DNA from: Podospora pseudocomata
Taxonomy: Eukaryota; Ascomycota; Sordariomycetes; Sordariales; Podosporaceae
DNA length: 64,000 bases
Assembly (NCBI RefSeq): GCF_035222375.1
Contig: NW_026946363.1
Coordinates: forward strand, 1,054,001-1,118,000
Direction of reading: 5' to 3'
The notes under the pieces were generated by a model. It was not told the DNA's origin. It made no database searches and saw nothing but the letters and a program-made list of their open reading frames with translations. Below are positions 21,201 through 31,700 of this stretch, piece after piece. The translations under genes were made by a program, and so were the position numbers. The number at the start of each line of letters is the position of its first letter. The stretch's first letter is position 1.

Positions 21201-23400
21201 TCATCTTTGAGCCTCCTCCTCATCAAGCGGCTCAACCCTCACCAAGATCTCCTCAAGCAGACCCTCCAGAAAGGTTGGCACCTCCTTGCCCATACCCACA
21301 GGCTCTTGCTTGTCGTGGTGGTCAATCTCCTTGCACACATGCGCAAGCTTGTACACCAGCTTCCGGATCCTCTCGTGCGTCGCCTCGGCCCGCTGCTGGC
21401 TCGGCGTCACCGGCGGAAAAGGCTTGCCCGGCTCTGGCCTAAAGAGCTGCTGCAGGCTAATCTGCCGCCTCTTGAGCGCCTCCTCGAGCGCCGGGAAAAT
21501 CACGTCGTTGAGCGCGTCCAAGTCTCCATTCGGGTTCGCTGGCGCTGGCGACGGGAACGAGGTTGGCGTCAGCGAACCCGGATCGACAGGCTCGCGATTA
21601 CGAGGCAGTTCCTTCGAGATCAGCGGCGAGCTTGGCTGATGGGCAGGAACCTGCGCGCCATATCTTTGATAATGTTGTTGGACCTGCTGCTGTTGCTGAT
21701 AGCTGTAGGGACCATTGTCGGGATACATCATCGGAGCGGGCTGGTTCGTAATCTTTTGGAGAGGCACTTGTGATTGTTGCTGCTGTGATCCCCGGTATGG
21801 CGGAATCTCTGGCAGCTTCATCGGCGATGCTCGAGTCGACGACGTGTGAGACCTCAGAGATGGTCCTCGAGAATATCCACCAGGCCCCAACTGCAGAGCA
21901 CCCATTTCCTGCTGGATCTGCTGCGCGAGTGCCCGTTCGTATTCGGGAGAGCCCGGGCCAGGTGGTCGAGGCACCGGTTTGGAGGTATAGGAAGCGCGAG
22001 GAGTGTCGTTGAGGTCGGCAAGTGGCTTCTCGGGCGAGTTCTCCCTAGAATACCTGCCCTTGGTTGGCGAAGAAGCACCGACGGGTTTTCGCTGAGGTGA
22101 CATCTGCCTAGAATTGCCAGCCCCAGTGACTGCCTTCAGGGTATCCTTAGTATCCAGAGTCAACTTCGCAGGACTCGCCTCCCTCCGCCGCTCGCCATAG
22201 TCGTCAGAGTTCTCCCGTGTCCTCGTAGACCTGGCATTGGTTGCCGACTCGCCCATGGCGTTCAACATGCCCGGCCTATGGATCAGGTGACCACGCTCAT
22301 TAACCAGTCGTACCGTCCCAAAATCCCACATGTCATCGTCGGTGCGGGACTGATTCTCGTATTGAGTCTCCGGCTCGTCGTCCACATCGTCCTTCTCAGG
22401 CTCGTGCGTCGCGGCCCAGCGCTGGTATCGCTCAATGAGCTCCGTCAGGTAGCTGGTCTTTTTCGCGCGTCTGATAAACGGATGCTTGAGCAGTTCCTTT
22501 GCTGAAGGTCGATCCTTGGGATCTCGCTGCAACACCACCTCAATGAAGTCTTTGAAGGCCTTGCTGAACTGTGCCCCGTCAAGCCTGGGTGGAGGATTCT
22601 TGGGTATCAAAAACAGAACTTTCATGGGATGAATGTCGGCATAGGGAGGCTCGCCATTGGCAAGCTCCAGGGCGGTGATGCCCAAGGACCAGATGTCAGC
22701 CTTGTGATCATAGCCACTTTGCTTGATCACTTCCGGTGCCATCCAGAAAGGCGTGCCCACAAACGTGTTCTTCTTGGTCATGGTTGCCGAAAGTTGTCCA
22801 GAGACACCAAAGTCAGCCAGCTTGACCTGTCCATTAGACGTCAAGAGAATGTTGGCAGCTAGAACATGATTAGCCCAAGAACCCCAACATCCCACAACTT
22901 ACAAAGCAAGACTCACCCTTGATGTCTCGATGAAGCTTCTTGTCCGAATGCAGGTAATCCAACCCCATGAGCAGCTCCCGAACAATGATGGCAATGCAGT
23001 CCTCCCCAATAAGGCCGGGCTTCATCAAGTCGGCACAGCTCCCGCCAGAGCAAAACTCCATGACGATCCACAGCTCGGCGCCTTTGGCATACGACCCGTA
23101 ATACTTAGTCACATGGGGCGACTGAAGCTCCGACAGGATGGCAATCTCCTGGATGATATCGTCGACCTCATCCTCAGCACTTTCTATGTCGATGATTTTG
23201 ATTGCCACCGCCTGACCAGTACGCTTGTCCACCCTGTGAAATTTATGTCAGCCCAAGCTAGCAGAATCAGATTATGGTCACGGGTAGAAGTACCCTTTGT
23301 ACACCTTGCCGAAACTACCCCCTCCAATGCATGACTCCCGGGTATAGAGCAGCTCAGGATCGAGCGAGAGCTCTCGATCGTTGTATTCACGTTCCGACAT
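21201..23400 (-). CDS. Ste20-family (germinal-centre kinase) protein kinase
   Basis: Three exons (23294-23400, 22917-23233, 21201-22858) give 693 aa. All kinase landmarks are present: glycine loop IGGGSFGKV (25-33), VAIK lysine (48), catalytic HRDIKAAN (137-144), DFG (157-159) and the GCK/Ste20 signature GTPFWMAPE (176-184). The long C-terminal part is Pro/Gln/Ser-rich and low in complexity (about 300-580), then ends in a conserved helical block ([15 protein letters not shown] ... [15 protein letters not shown]). This layout is typical of the fungal Nak1/Kic1/POD-6 and MST-like kinases that act upstream of NDR kinases in polar growth and septation. The precise subgroup is uncertain. The leader carries a GA repeat. 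An unspliced reading would split the kinase domain. Confidence 0.92.
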
Positions 23401-25670
23401 TGTGGCTCTGCTGGTATCCCTTGCTTGCGGCTGTCAAGGTAGGTCGATTGGACGAATGTGTGCTGCTCTCGAAGGCTACGTTTGCTCTCGAGAGCAAAAA
23501 GAAGAAAGGAGAAAACCCCAGTCCGTATTATTGTTGGCCAATCGTGACGGACAATGCGAATGGCATGTAAGGGAGAGAGAGAGAGAGAAAGAGGGAGAGA
23601 GGAAGCTGTGAGTCGAGGGAGTTTGGAAGAGCGGAAAGTTGTAGTGGGAAATCGAACAGCAGGTAGCCCACAGAAGCAGGAGGGCACGACCGAGGAGAAG
23701 CAGGAGCGAATGATCGGTTCGGTCGGACGAGTTCGAGGGTTGTGGATGCTCAGTTCGGGGAGCAAATTTCTTCGAGATTCGAAAATGGGTACTGTGTCTG
23801 TATTTCTAATGGGAGTGAAGGAAGGAAGGGCGAGGCGCTCCAAGTCACAAATGCCAATACACCGCAATGGACAAGTACTCCAGGCTGGCTGGCTGTATAG
23901 CTGCTGTGGTAGCCAGATATGTACCTAGGTCATACAAAATGTACCTGGCTCGCCCACACCTCCTATTGTCTGAAGCAAGAGACAATTGGCCAACGGTTTG
24001 CTGCTGCTGCTGCTTGCTGCATCTCTCAACTTGCCAGGAGAGAGAGCGAGAGAGAGATAGGTGCCTTCTCTGCCTGCTTGGTGGCTTGCGGCGGTACCTT
24101 GAGCTGGCGAGAGCGCTGTCTCACCTGGGCACGTCAAGGCAAGCTCAAAGCAAGAGTATGACGTCCCCCCAAATGTATCGCGCAGTTGTAGGGGGAGGTT
24201 GCGAGTGAAGTGTGGGGTCTGCGGTGCTGGCCGTCTGAAAGGGAAAACAGATGGCGTCTTTCCAGGCGTTGTCCACACACCGTTGCCCGCCCAGCCAGGC
24301 GCAGCCGAGTGGCCTGTGCCCCTCCCCCCCGCACACTACCCGCCTTGCCGCCGCTAACATCTGGTCAGGGGTAAGCCTGCCTCCTTGTAACCCTGTTGAC
24401 AAGGACAGAAGCTGGCGGCGGGGTTGCTGTTGACACCCCACGAAGAGACATCATAGCAACAGCTGCTCACTGATGGCTTGAGATGGTTGGAGAAGATGAT
24501 CTTTGACTCTAACACCCATGTGCCTAGTCTGTGGCTGATGCCGTGAATTACCGTACCAATTATATGTGACATATGTTTGTGGCCATGTTGGCTCTCAGAT
24601 GAATCTCAAACAGATCTTCTGCCATACATCATCGCAGCATGAATCCCCTCTGATGAAGGTCAAAAACCTCCGGATGGAAGCAACAGTTGTATGATCTCCT
24701 CATCAAAAGCCAGCGCAAGACCCAACACACCGTAGCTACAACCACTCTTGCCCAGTCATACTTAGGTACCTATCTTGACTAGCCAAAAAGAACATATTCT
24801 CCAGTTTTGCCCAACCTGAACCCTCAAACTCAGGCGACGAGTGTGAGCTTCAACTGGAAATTACACCTCCCTTTCCCCCAAACATTCAGGTAGCTATGCC
24901 CAAACACACATCATCCAATCATTTTTAATCTTGACTGAGAGTGCTCAGCTTCAGGTAAGCCATCTCACCGAGGTGTTTCCCGCTCACCTTTTATCAACCA
25001 ACCGATTGCCCATCATTGGACGTTGACATGACAATGAGCCGAGAATGTCCAGCACACTCCGTACAAGTCAAATGTGGCACACTAAAAATTGCGCATCATC
25101 CGTAAAAGGACCCGACCGATTGGATACCAGAAGCTATCTCCTGCGCCATGAACTTGCATGGTCTTGTGCTGGGTTGTGGTTTGGGTGCTCATCATCTATC
25201 ACTGACATCAACTCATCATCAAATCCCTGGTCACAGCAAAAAACAGTACAAAACATACCCTCATTTCACAATCACATCAGCGCAAACAAGCATACCTCAC
25301 AAAATAAGCACCACCCATCTATTCACACTCTAACATTTATGCACAAAACCAACGGCATCAGAGCACCAAAAATCTTAGCATCTCTTCTTCGCTAACGGAT
25401 CAAACCCCCAATCCTCACCCATCCTAATTCACGCAGCAAAGCCGACACCTCCATAAACCCCATAAGAGCCAATCCGGCCTCTCCCATGCTGAGTAAGTAA
25501 AAAGGGAAACGTAAACGGAAAAATGCCCATTAGCAACTAACCTCCCCATTCCAAATTACGCCATTTTCACTCCTTCCCCATCTAAAGACAAGAAGAAAAA
25601 AAAAGGAACGGGATAACATGACCCACGCGCTGCTTTGCACGCCTGCCTATAATCCATGTTGCAGGCCCAA
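23401..25670. other. Long upstream region of the kinase gene; GA repeat
   Basis: 2.3 kb without a supportable gene. A purine tract (GA repeat) at about 23572-23601 lies in the probable kinase leader, and a TGC repeat (CTGCTGCTGCTGCTTGCTGC) near 24001-24020. The remainder holds scattered short ORFs. The stretch 24600-25650 looks non-coding and AT-richer. Confidence 0.45.
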
Positions 25671-25991
25671 TCATCTCTCCGCAAGGTCCCCCTCTCTCGA
25701 CTTCTTGGTCTTCAACATCGCTTGCCTAACCCTCTCACCGATGGCCCTAATCTGACCAGCCGCGTCCAAAAGTAATTGGCTCATCTCCTCACCCGCTGCA
25801 TTAGCACTACTTAAGTTCTTCTTCATATCCTCCGCCAGGACTGTCCGCTCTAGAGACGTCAACAATCCCGCAGAGGTGCTCGGAGACCCTGCATTCTCGG
25901 CAGATAGAGCTGCATAGCAATCGACAGCCCCTAGAAGCTGTTCCCTGATCTTCTCCGTCAGGTCATGGATATTACGACTCCAAGCGTCCTC
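25671..25991 (-). other. Coding-like in-frame extension after the UBX stop codon
   Basis: Directly after the UAG of the UBX gene (25992-25994) the same frame stays open for 106 codons to a TGA at 25671-25673. It reads EDAWSRNIHDLTEKI, then a helical Ala/Glu/Lys-rich stretch (LERTVLAEDMKKNLS, GEEMSQLLLDAAGQI) and ends SREGDLAER. The composition is protein-like and coiled-coil-like. There is no ATG early enough to start a separate gene. Options are stop readthrough, an alternative intron removing the UAG (branch-like GCTAACGG lies about 25 nt before GAGAGTTAG), a recently acquired nonsense change in a longer protein, or chance. Confidence 0.4.
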
Positions 25992-27608
25992 CTAACTCTC
26001 AAATTCAAGCATCACCGTTCCGTTAGCGAGGCCAGCCTCCTTGATAGTTTGATCCAGGAGGCCGATCAGGTCCACACCACTGGGCGATGTCTTGAGCTCA
26101 AATGGTACCCCCTCCATGCCTGGAATGGGTGGCTCAGCCTTGATCCATTCGTAAATTCTGGACACCGTATCGTCGAGGCGGAACCGCCTGATAGTGCGGC
26201 CATTGCTGTGCCTGATCTGAATGCGCGTTGTGGTCTTGGGATCGGCGGCTGGCTCCGAGTGTGGCTGATTCGATGGAATTCTGTCAAAAGCCGACTCAAC
26301 CTTTGGAGGTTCTGCTGGTGGCTCCTCCGCCTTCCCCTTGCCCTTGTCGTCCGCAGCCAGGTTGCCAGTTGAACGGGTTAGCGCATCGGGGTCGTCGATG
26401 TTTGGCGGCGAACCACCCGTGGCAGCCGCCAGACTGTTCTGAAGTGCGAGCTCAAGCTGCTGCTCCTCCGTCAATCGATCGAAGTCGATAACGCGCTCTG
26501 GCCTCTTGGCCTTGGTAACGGGGTTTTTGCTGTTGGCTGCGAGGCTGTACCTATCAAGGAACTCGACAAGCTGAGCGTGAAACTCCGAGGGCGATGGAAA
26601 TGGGATGCCGCTCCAGACCTTGACCTGTTCACCAGTGCGGGGGTCGACAACCGACACATGAGGATAGTTGTTGGGGTTCTCATGGGTCCGGTTGGGAAAG
26701 TAGAAGTTGATGTACCGCTCGGCAGAAGGATCCAACTTGTCGTACTGCAGGAAAATGAAGTTCTCCTTGATGAGGGCGACAATGGCTTGGTCCTTCCACA
26801 CATCGCGGTTGAGCATCTGGCATTGAAAGTCTGAGGAGTCTTGCAGGTTGACCAACAGCCACTTCTTCTCCTCCTTGCCTTCGTCGCGGGCCTCCTCCCA
26901 AGAGAAGTCGGAAATGATGTCGTATGGTGGCCTGAAGAGCTCAGCCAGGCGATCTGCCCTACTAACCGCAGCACCGGCTGATCTAGAGGCTGCTGCCGGA
27001 GCACCGGCCGACCAAGCTGATGGTTGTGCGAACGGGTTGTTGGCTCCAGCACGCCTACGGGCTGCAGCGGCAGCTTGTCCGTGTTCCCTTCTAGCACGAA
27101 TCTGAGCAAGTACCGACTCATGATCGTCGTCGTCAAAACCGCCACCAGGGGCCACGAGCACCTCAGTTGTACGTGCCATGGGAGCCCTAACGCCATCGTC
27201 GTCGAGGCCTGCGCCACCACCCCCAGCCCCAGACGCTGAAGGATTGTAGAACTGCTCTTGCAACTCCCTAGCCAAGGCAGCATCTTCGTCTTCTTGAGCC
27301 GCACGGGCAATACCGGCAACATTGTCGGTATCGGAGTCGAAACCTGGGTCCTGCATGTCGTCGTCGCTATCGTCAATATGGATGACGCCTTGGGCATCTT
27401 CTCTGCCTTGGGAAGGACGGGGACGGTTCGAAGCTGTGGTCGACGCAGGGGTTTGCAAACTCTGCTCGATATTTCTCTGAAGGTCGAGGTCTGAATACCA
27501 CATGCTGATGGCCTGGGTGGAATCGCCGCACATGTCGATCATACGTTTGGCAACGGCGTGAGACGTTGCCGTGACCATCATGAATTCTTGGATCTGCTCC
27601 TCGTCCAT
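25992..27608 (-). CDS. UBA-UAS-UBX protein, Cdc48/p97 adaptor (Ubx5/UBXN7 type)
   Basis: Single exon, 538 aa. A UBA-like helix bundle opens the protein (residues 1-45, EEQIQEFMMVTATSHAVAKRM). A disordered acidic and Ala-rich region follows (IHIDDSDDDMQD), then a thioredoxin-like UAS domain at about 225-350 (WLLVNLQDSSDFQCQMLNRD ... NYPHVSVVDPRTGE). A UIM-like helix lies near 385 (LTEEQQLELALQNSL), and a C-terminal UBX domain at about 455-538 (IRHSNGRTIRRFRLDDTV). This is the Ubx5/UBXN7 arrangement, which brings Cdc48/p97 to ubiquitylated substrates and cullin ligases. The UBX loop lacks the usual Phe-Pro-Arg, having PFELKTSP instead. It ends LEFES-UAG, followed by an unusual open frame described separately. 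Confidence 0.92.
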   Translation of the reverse strand: MDEEQIQEFMMVTATSHAVAKRMIDMCGDSTQAISMWYSDLDLQRNIEQSLQTPASTTASNRPRPSQGREDAQGVIHIDDSDDDMQDPGFDSDTDNVAGIARAAQEDEDAALARELQEQFYNPSASGAGGGGAGLDDDGVRAPMARTTEVLVAPGGGFDDDDHESVLAQIRARREHGQAAAAARRRAGANNPFAQPSAWSAGAPAAASRSAGAAVSRADRLAELFRPPYDIISDFSWEEARDEGKEEKKWLLVNLQDSSDFQCQMLNRDVWKDQAIVALIKENFIFLQYDKLDPSAERYINFYFPNRTHENPNNYPHVSVVDPRTGEQVKVWSGIPFPSPSEFHAQLVEFLDRYSLAANSKNPVTKAKRPERVIDFDRLTEEQQLELALQNSLAAATGGSPPNIDDPDALTRSTGNLAADDKGKGKAEEPPAEPPKVESAFDRIPSNQPHSEPAADPKTTTRIQIRHSNGRTIRRFRLDDTVSRIYEWIKAEPPIPGMEGVPFELKTSPSGVDLIGLLDQTIKEAGLANGTVMLEFES

Positions 27609-28786
27609 GGTTGCTGATATCTAGCTGAGCCAAGCTAAGTTAAGTGATAAGAGCTGTCGTATGTCAAGATATGCGGGAAGTAGTATGCCCTGTGATGTCC
27701 GGCTGGAAGAGAAGAGTCGAAGGGAGTCAGTCGGTCGAAAGGTTTGTGGTAAAAGCCCACAGAGCTCGGAAGGAAATATTGAGCGCACGCTGCGAGGAAG
27801 CAAGCGGCGGGAAGGGAACGGTTGATCCCAAAAGTCGGTCTCAGTGGCTCTCCGGAGGAAGGTCTTGCGGAAAAGTTGGGCAGAGGAGAGAGCCCAATGT
27901 CGATCGGTTTGCTCAATCGCTCTCGTGGGTTGGTCGAGAGTGTGTCGGAGCAGGAAGAGTTGGTCTGCAGCTGCAGAAGGAAAAAAGGTTTTCGGCACGA
28001 GGCGTCGTAGCTCGGGGCTTGCGGGTGGGAACTGTGGGTTATGGTTTGCGAGGCAAGCAAGAGTGAGGTGAAGTGGAAGAAAGCTCCAGCTGTGATCGAG
28101 AGTAGGATGGGTGGATGGAGATTGAGCCCCGCGTTGCTCTTGCTTCCAGGTTTCGGCTTCGGCTGGGTTCTTGTTCTGGTGGGTGCGGAGAAAGAGAGCA
28201 AGCAGGTTGGGGAGTGGTGCTTTGAAATAATTCACTGAGCGATAAGATAAGAGTTGTTGAGTGAACGCGTATCTCTGCTGGGTGCCTGTCAAGAGCAGAG
28301 CTTCGATGGGGGAGGAGTTCGTTTGGCTGCCCGGCGGTTGCTGGTTTGGAGGGGACGGGACCTGTGACGCAAGACCGACGGCGGATCCCGATCTCTTGGC
28401 ACCTGGCAGGGTTAGGGTTGCTACACTTGTGACGTTCAACAACTTGTTCCCTGAGGGACTATTGTTCTGGATGGGATTATCAGCGATTATTTGACCAGTT
28501 CTATGCCATTGTATGTGTCTTGTAGCCAGGTATATATCTAAAACATCCTTATACAAATATCCACTTCTCGAAATATCTCAAGATATTCCTCGTTCCTTCC
28601 TATGCAGAGCAATGATGTCCTCCCTCCTCAATGACATGTACAAGATGTGCTCTTGTCTTTCCTCTTCTTCCTCGTTTCCAAGCAATTGCATGTTTGCCAT
28701 AAGTTGAAAGACCCTCATCGGCCCTGTATAACCTCATGGCTTCCCAACGTCGTGATGAGAAGCAATGGGGTGATATCATGATGCCC
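27609..28786. promoter_or_regulatory. UBX gene upstream region with a telomere-like motif
   Basis: 1.2 kb between the UBX start and the Ecm29 3' end, both genes reading leftwards. AGGGTTAGGGTTG occurs at 28408-28420. Long open frames on both strands here (for example 27621-28556 on the minus strand) have no recognisable content and overlap each other, so I take this as the promoter/leader plus the Ecm29 3' region. Confidence 0.45.
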
Positions 28787-31700
28787 CTACCCAAGCAGCT
28801 TGAGGGACTCCTTCCACTCCTTCTGCACGTCCAGAGACCTCTCCTTTTCGATGGAACCCGTAACCAACCCCTCAACCTCCTTGCCCAGCTCCGTCGTCTT
28901 GAACTCCACACCCTCAGCCGTGATCTTGCCCAGCTGAATGGCACCCTTGACCGCCTTGGCTCTCGCGATCCGCTGTGACTCCAACCCCGTGTCTTCCGCA
29001 TCGAGGTCCAACGTCGACAGGAACCATCGGATGATCGGGACAGCATCACTCCCAGCCGCGCCTGCCACGGCGGCAGCTTCCAGAATATCCTTGGCGCACT
29101 CGTACCAGTACGTCTTGCGGATGACGTCGAACTCGGGTCGGGTGATGTACGGCTTCGCGGTGAATATCTGGGCAGGCTTAAACTTGGGATCGATCGACTC
29201 GATGGCAGTGATGACTTCCTTCAGAGTTGAGAGGGGATCCTTGCTCATATTGGCCCGGTTGTATCCCTTCGACAGAGTCTCCAGCGCTTTCCACTTGGTC
29301 ACAGTCTTCAGATCCAGTCCACGACTGTCCTTGGACGTGGAAGCAGGTGTGTCGACGTCCATAGCGTCGCCGTCCTTGTCCTCCTCCTCGACATCCAGGT
29401 AAGGCGCGACGATGGTCTTGATGTCGGGAAGCATGTCACCGAATCCATCCCAAGCAGCAGCAACGCGCCGGAGGCACTCGAAGGCGTGGGGGCGATAGAC
29501 ATCATTATTGCGCTTGGCCTCCCGAATGGCAACCTTCTTGTAGGCAACCACCAACTTGTCATCCTTCTCCAGTAGCTCCTTGCTGAGCTCAACAAACTTG
29601 GGGAACGGCTCGAGAAGCTTCTCCTTTCCAGAGAAGGTCTTGAGAATGAGAGCCTTATCGTAGACCGGCCAGAGGGTCTTGACGTGCTCAACATTGACGT
29701 GGTGCGTGATGGTCTTGGCACCCGCTACGGACTCGGCAGCATCAGCCACCGTAAGGGCACCTCCATGCTTGAGTGCCCACTGAGCAGTGGACAAGGTCTT
29801 CTCCGCGAGAGAGACAATCTCTTTGAGGTACTTGGTCACGCTCAGATGCGTGCCAGCGTGCGTGTCCCACACCTCCTTGAACGCCTTTTGCGTGTACTCA
29901 TCTGTGTCATGTTTGCCGAGAAAGCTGAAAGGGACGAGCAAAGTCTCCAGCGCGTTGAAGTGATCAGGTGAGATCTTGGAAAGGGCCAACACAACATTGG
30001 CAACCTTTTGCCTGCGATCGTCGGTGTCTGACTCGAGGTAAAGATTGATGAACTTTTCAATGAAGCGCTGCTTGGCAGCATCAGGGGCGACGCGGAGTAG
30101 GTAGGCGGTAGCGCGAGCGTAACCCTGGCTGACTTCGTCATTGCGATCCAGAGTGTGTTTCTCCATCAAGTTCAAGAACGTCGGAGCATGCTTCTCGAAG
30201 TTGATGCCATGTTTGGTGGACAAGGTCCAGATCGCACGGCCACAACCAATCTTGGTTGGCATTCCTATCGCAGTCTTGATGGTCTCGGACAGTTTGGGCA
30301 CCAGTTGGTCCATGACCTCTGCGTCGACATTGCGCAGGCAGTCCTCGATGGCCTCGCCAAGAGGGCCTTGCGAAACGGCATTGGCACGAAGCTTGTCAAG
30401 CTTGTCTCTGTTGGCTTCACCAACCCGCTGGTAGTAGTAATTGATGGCCTCCGGTTCAATCGTGCTCAAGAGACCAAGAAGATGAACCATCAAGGTGGGA
30501 ATGTAGGGCTTGAGTGCGCTTCCGCCTCTCTTGCAAATCTTGACGACCGTGCTGACACAGAAGTACTTGACATCGTCGGCTGAGCTCTCGATGCCCTTGT
30601 CTGAGAGCAAGAATGGCAAGGCCTCGTTCATCATGCTCTTGGCTGTGGCAGAAGATCCAGAGTCTTCGAGCTGACGGACCAATGTTGTCGAGAGAGTCAT
30701 GCAAAGCTTTCCAGCTGCGTTGCGAACAGTTGCCTTGACGTCATCCGCCACCTTGACGGCGGCTGCCCAGATGTCCTTGTAGTACTTCTCGTATTTGGGG
30801 AAAGGTCGACCAGAGATCAGTTCGGCAATGGCGGAACAGCTGGCCTCGCGAACACGCCACTCCCTACCCAGGATGCTCTTGAGGAGGTCGTTCATGATGT
30901 TGTCGAACTGGGTCTCCAGCACAGCATTCGGATCCTTGACGAGGGCCTTCCAAATGTCGTTCATTGACCGTTGCACATTGGTGTTTGGGTCGAAGCGGTA
31001 GCGATACAGCTTCGGGTAGAGTTTGGGATCCACTTCCGAGCTCGAGAGGATGTTGCTGAGGCCAAATCTACCAAAGGCTGATCTGGTCGACCAGGTGGCC
31101 GCGTTGGTGGCCAAGGACATGAACTTGTAGACCAGGCTGGGATCTCCAACCTCGTTGGCGAGACTGACAATGTCCTTGTAGGACGTGATAGACTTGCCAT
31201 CCCCTGTTGGCAAGGCGCCAGCATCAAACAGCTCCGTCTCCTCCTCCACCTTGATCTGAGGTCCAGATCCAGTGAACGAGGCGACCAAATCCTTGGTCAG
31301 GTCGCTCTTTAACCCGGCGTCGCCCTTCTCGTACACCAAGGCCAGACCCCGCGATGCCGTCTCCTGAACCAGCTCGTCCCTCGCGCTGAGCAGGCGCATG
31401 AACGCAACCTGGCACAGCCGCAAGCGCGACTGCACCTCCTCCAGGTGCGAACACCTCTGGATCAGGCAAAAGAGCCAAATACCCGACGCCTTCAGCAGCG
31501 ACGGCTTGGTTGTCTTGCAGTCCGCAAGCAACTTCTCCAAGACCGCCACCAGCTGAGCGGCGCGCCTCGGAGCCCAGTACTCACGGCCGGCAGACTCGAC
31601 GTCGACCGTGAGCTGGACCACCTCGGCGTCCCAGCGCGCGACTGCAGCCGCGATTGCCTCGCCCACCGCGAAGTGGACCTCCACCTGCTTCAGCTCGTAC

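Noticed and set aside
27621-28556. 311-codon minus-strand ORF upstream of the UBX gene
   Set aside because: No recognisable content, overlaps other open frames, and sits where promoter and leader are expected.
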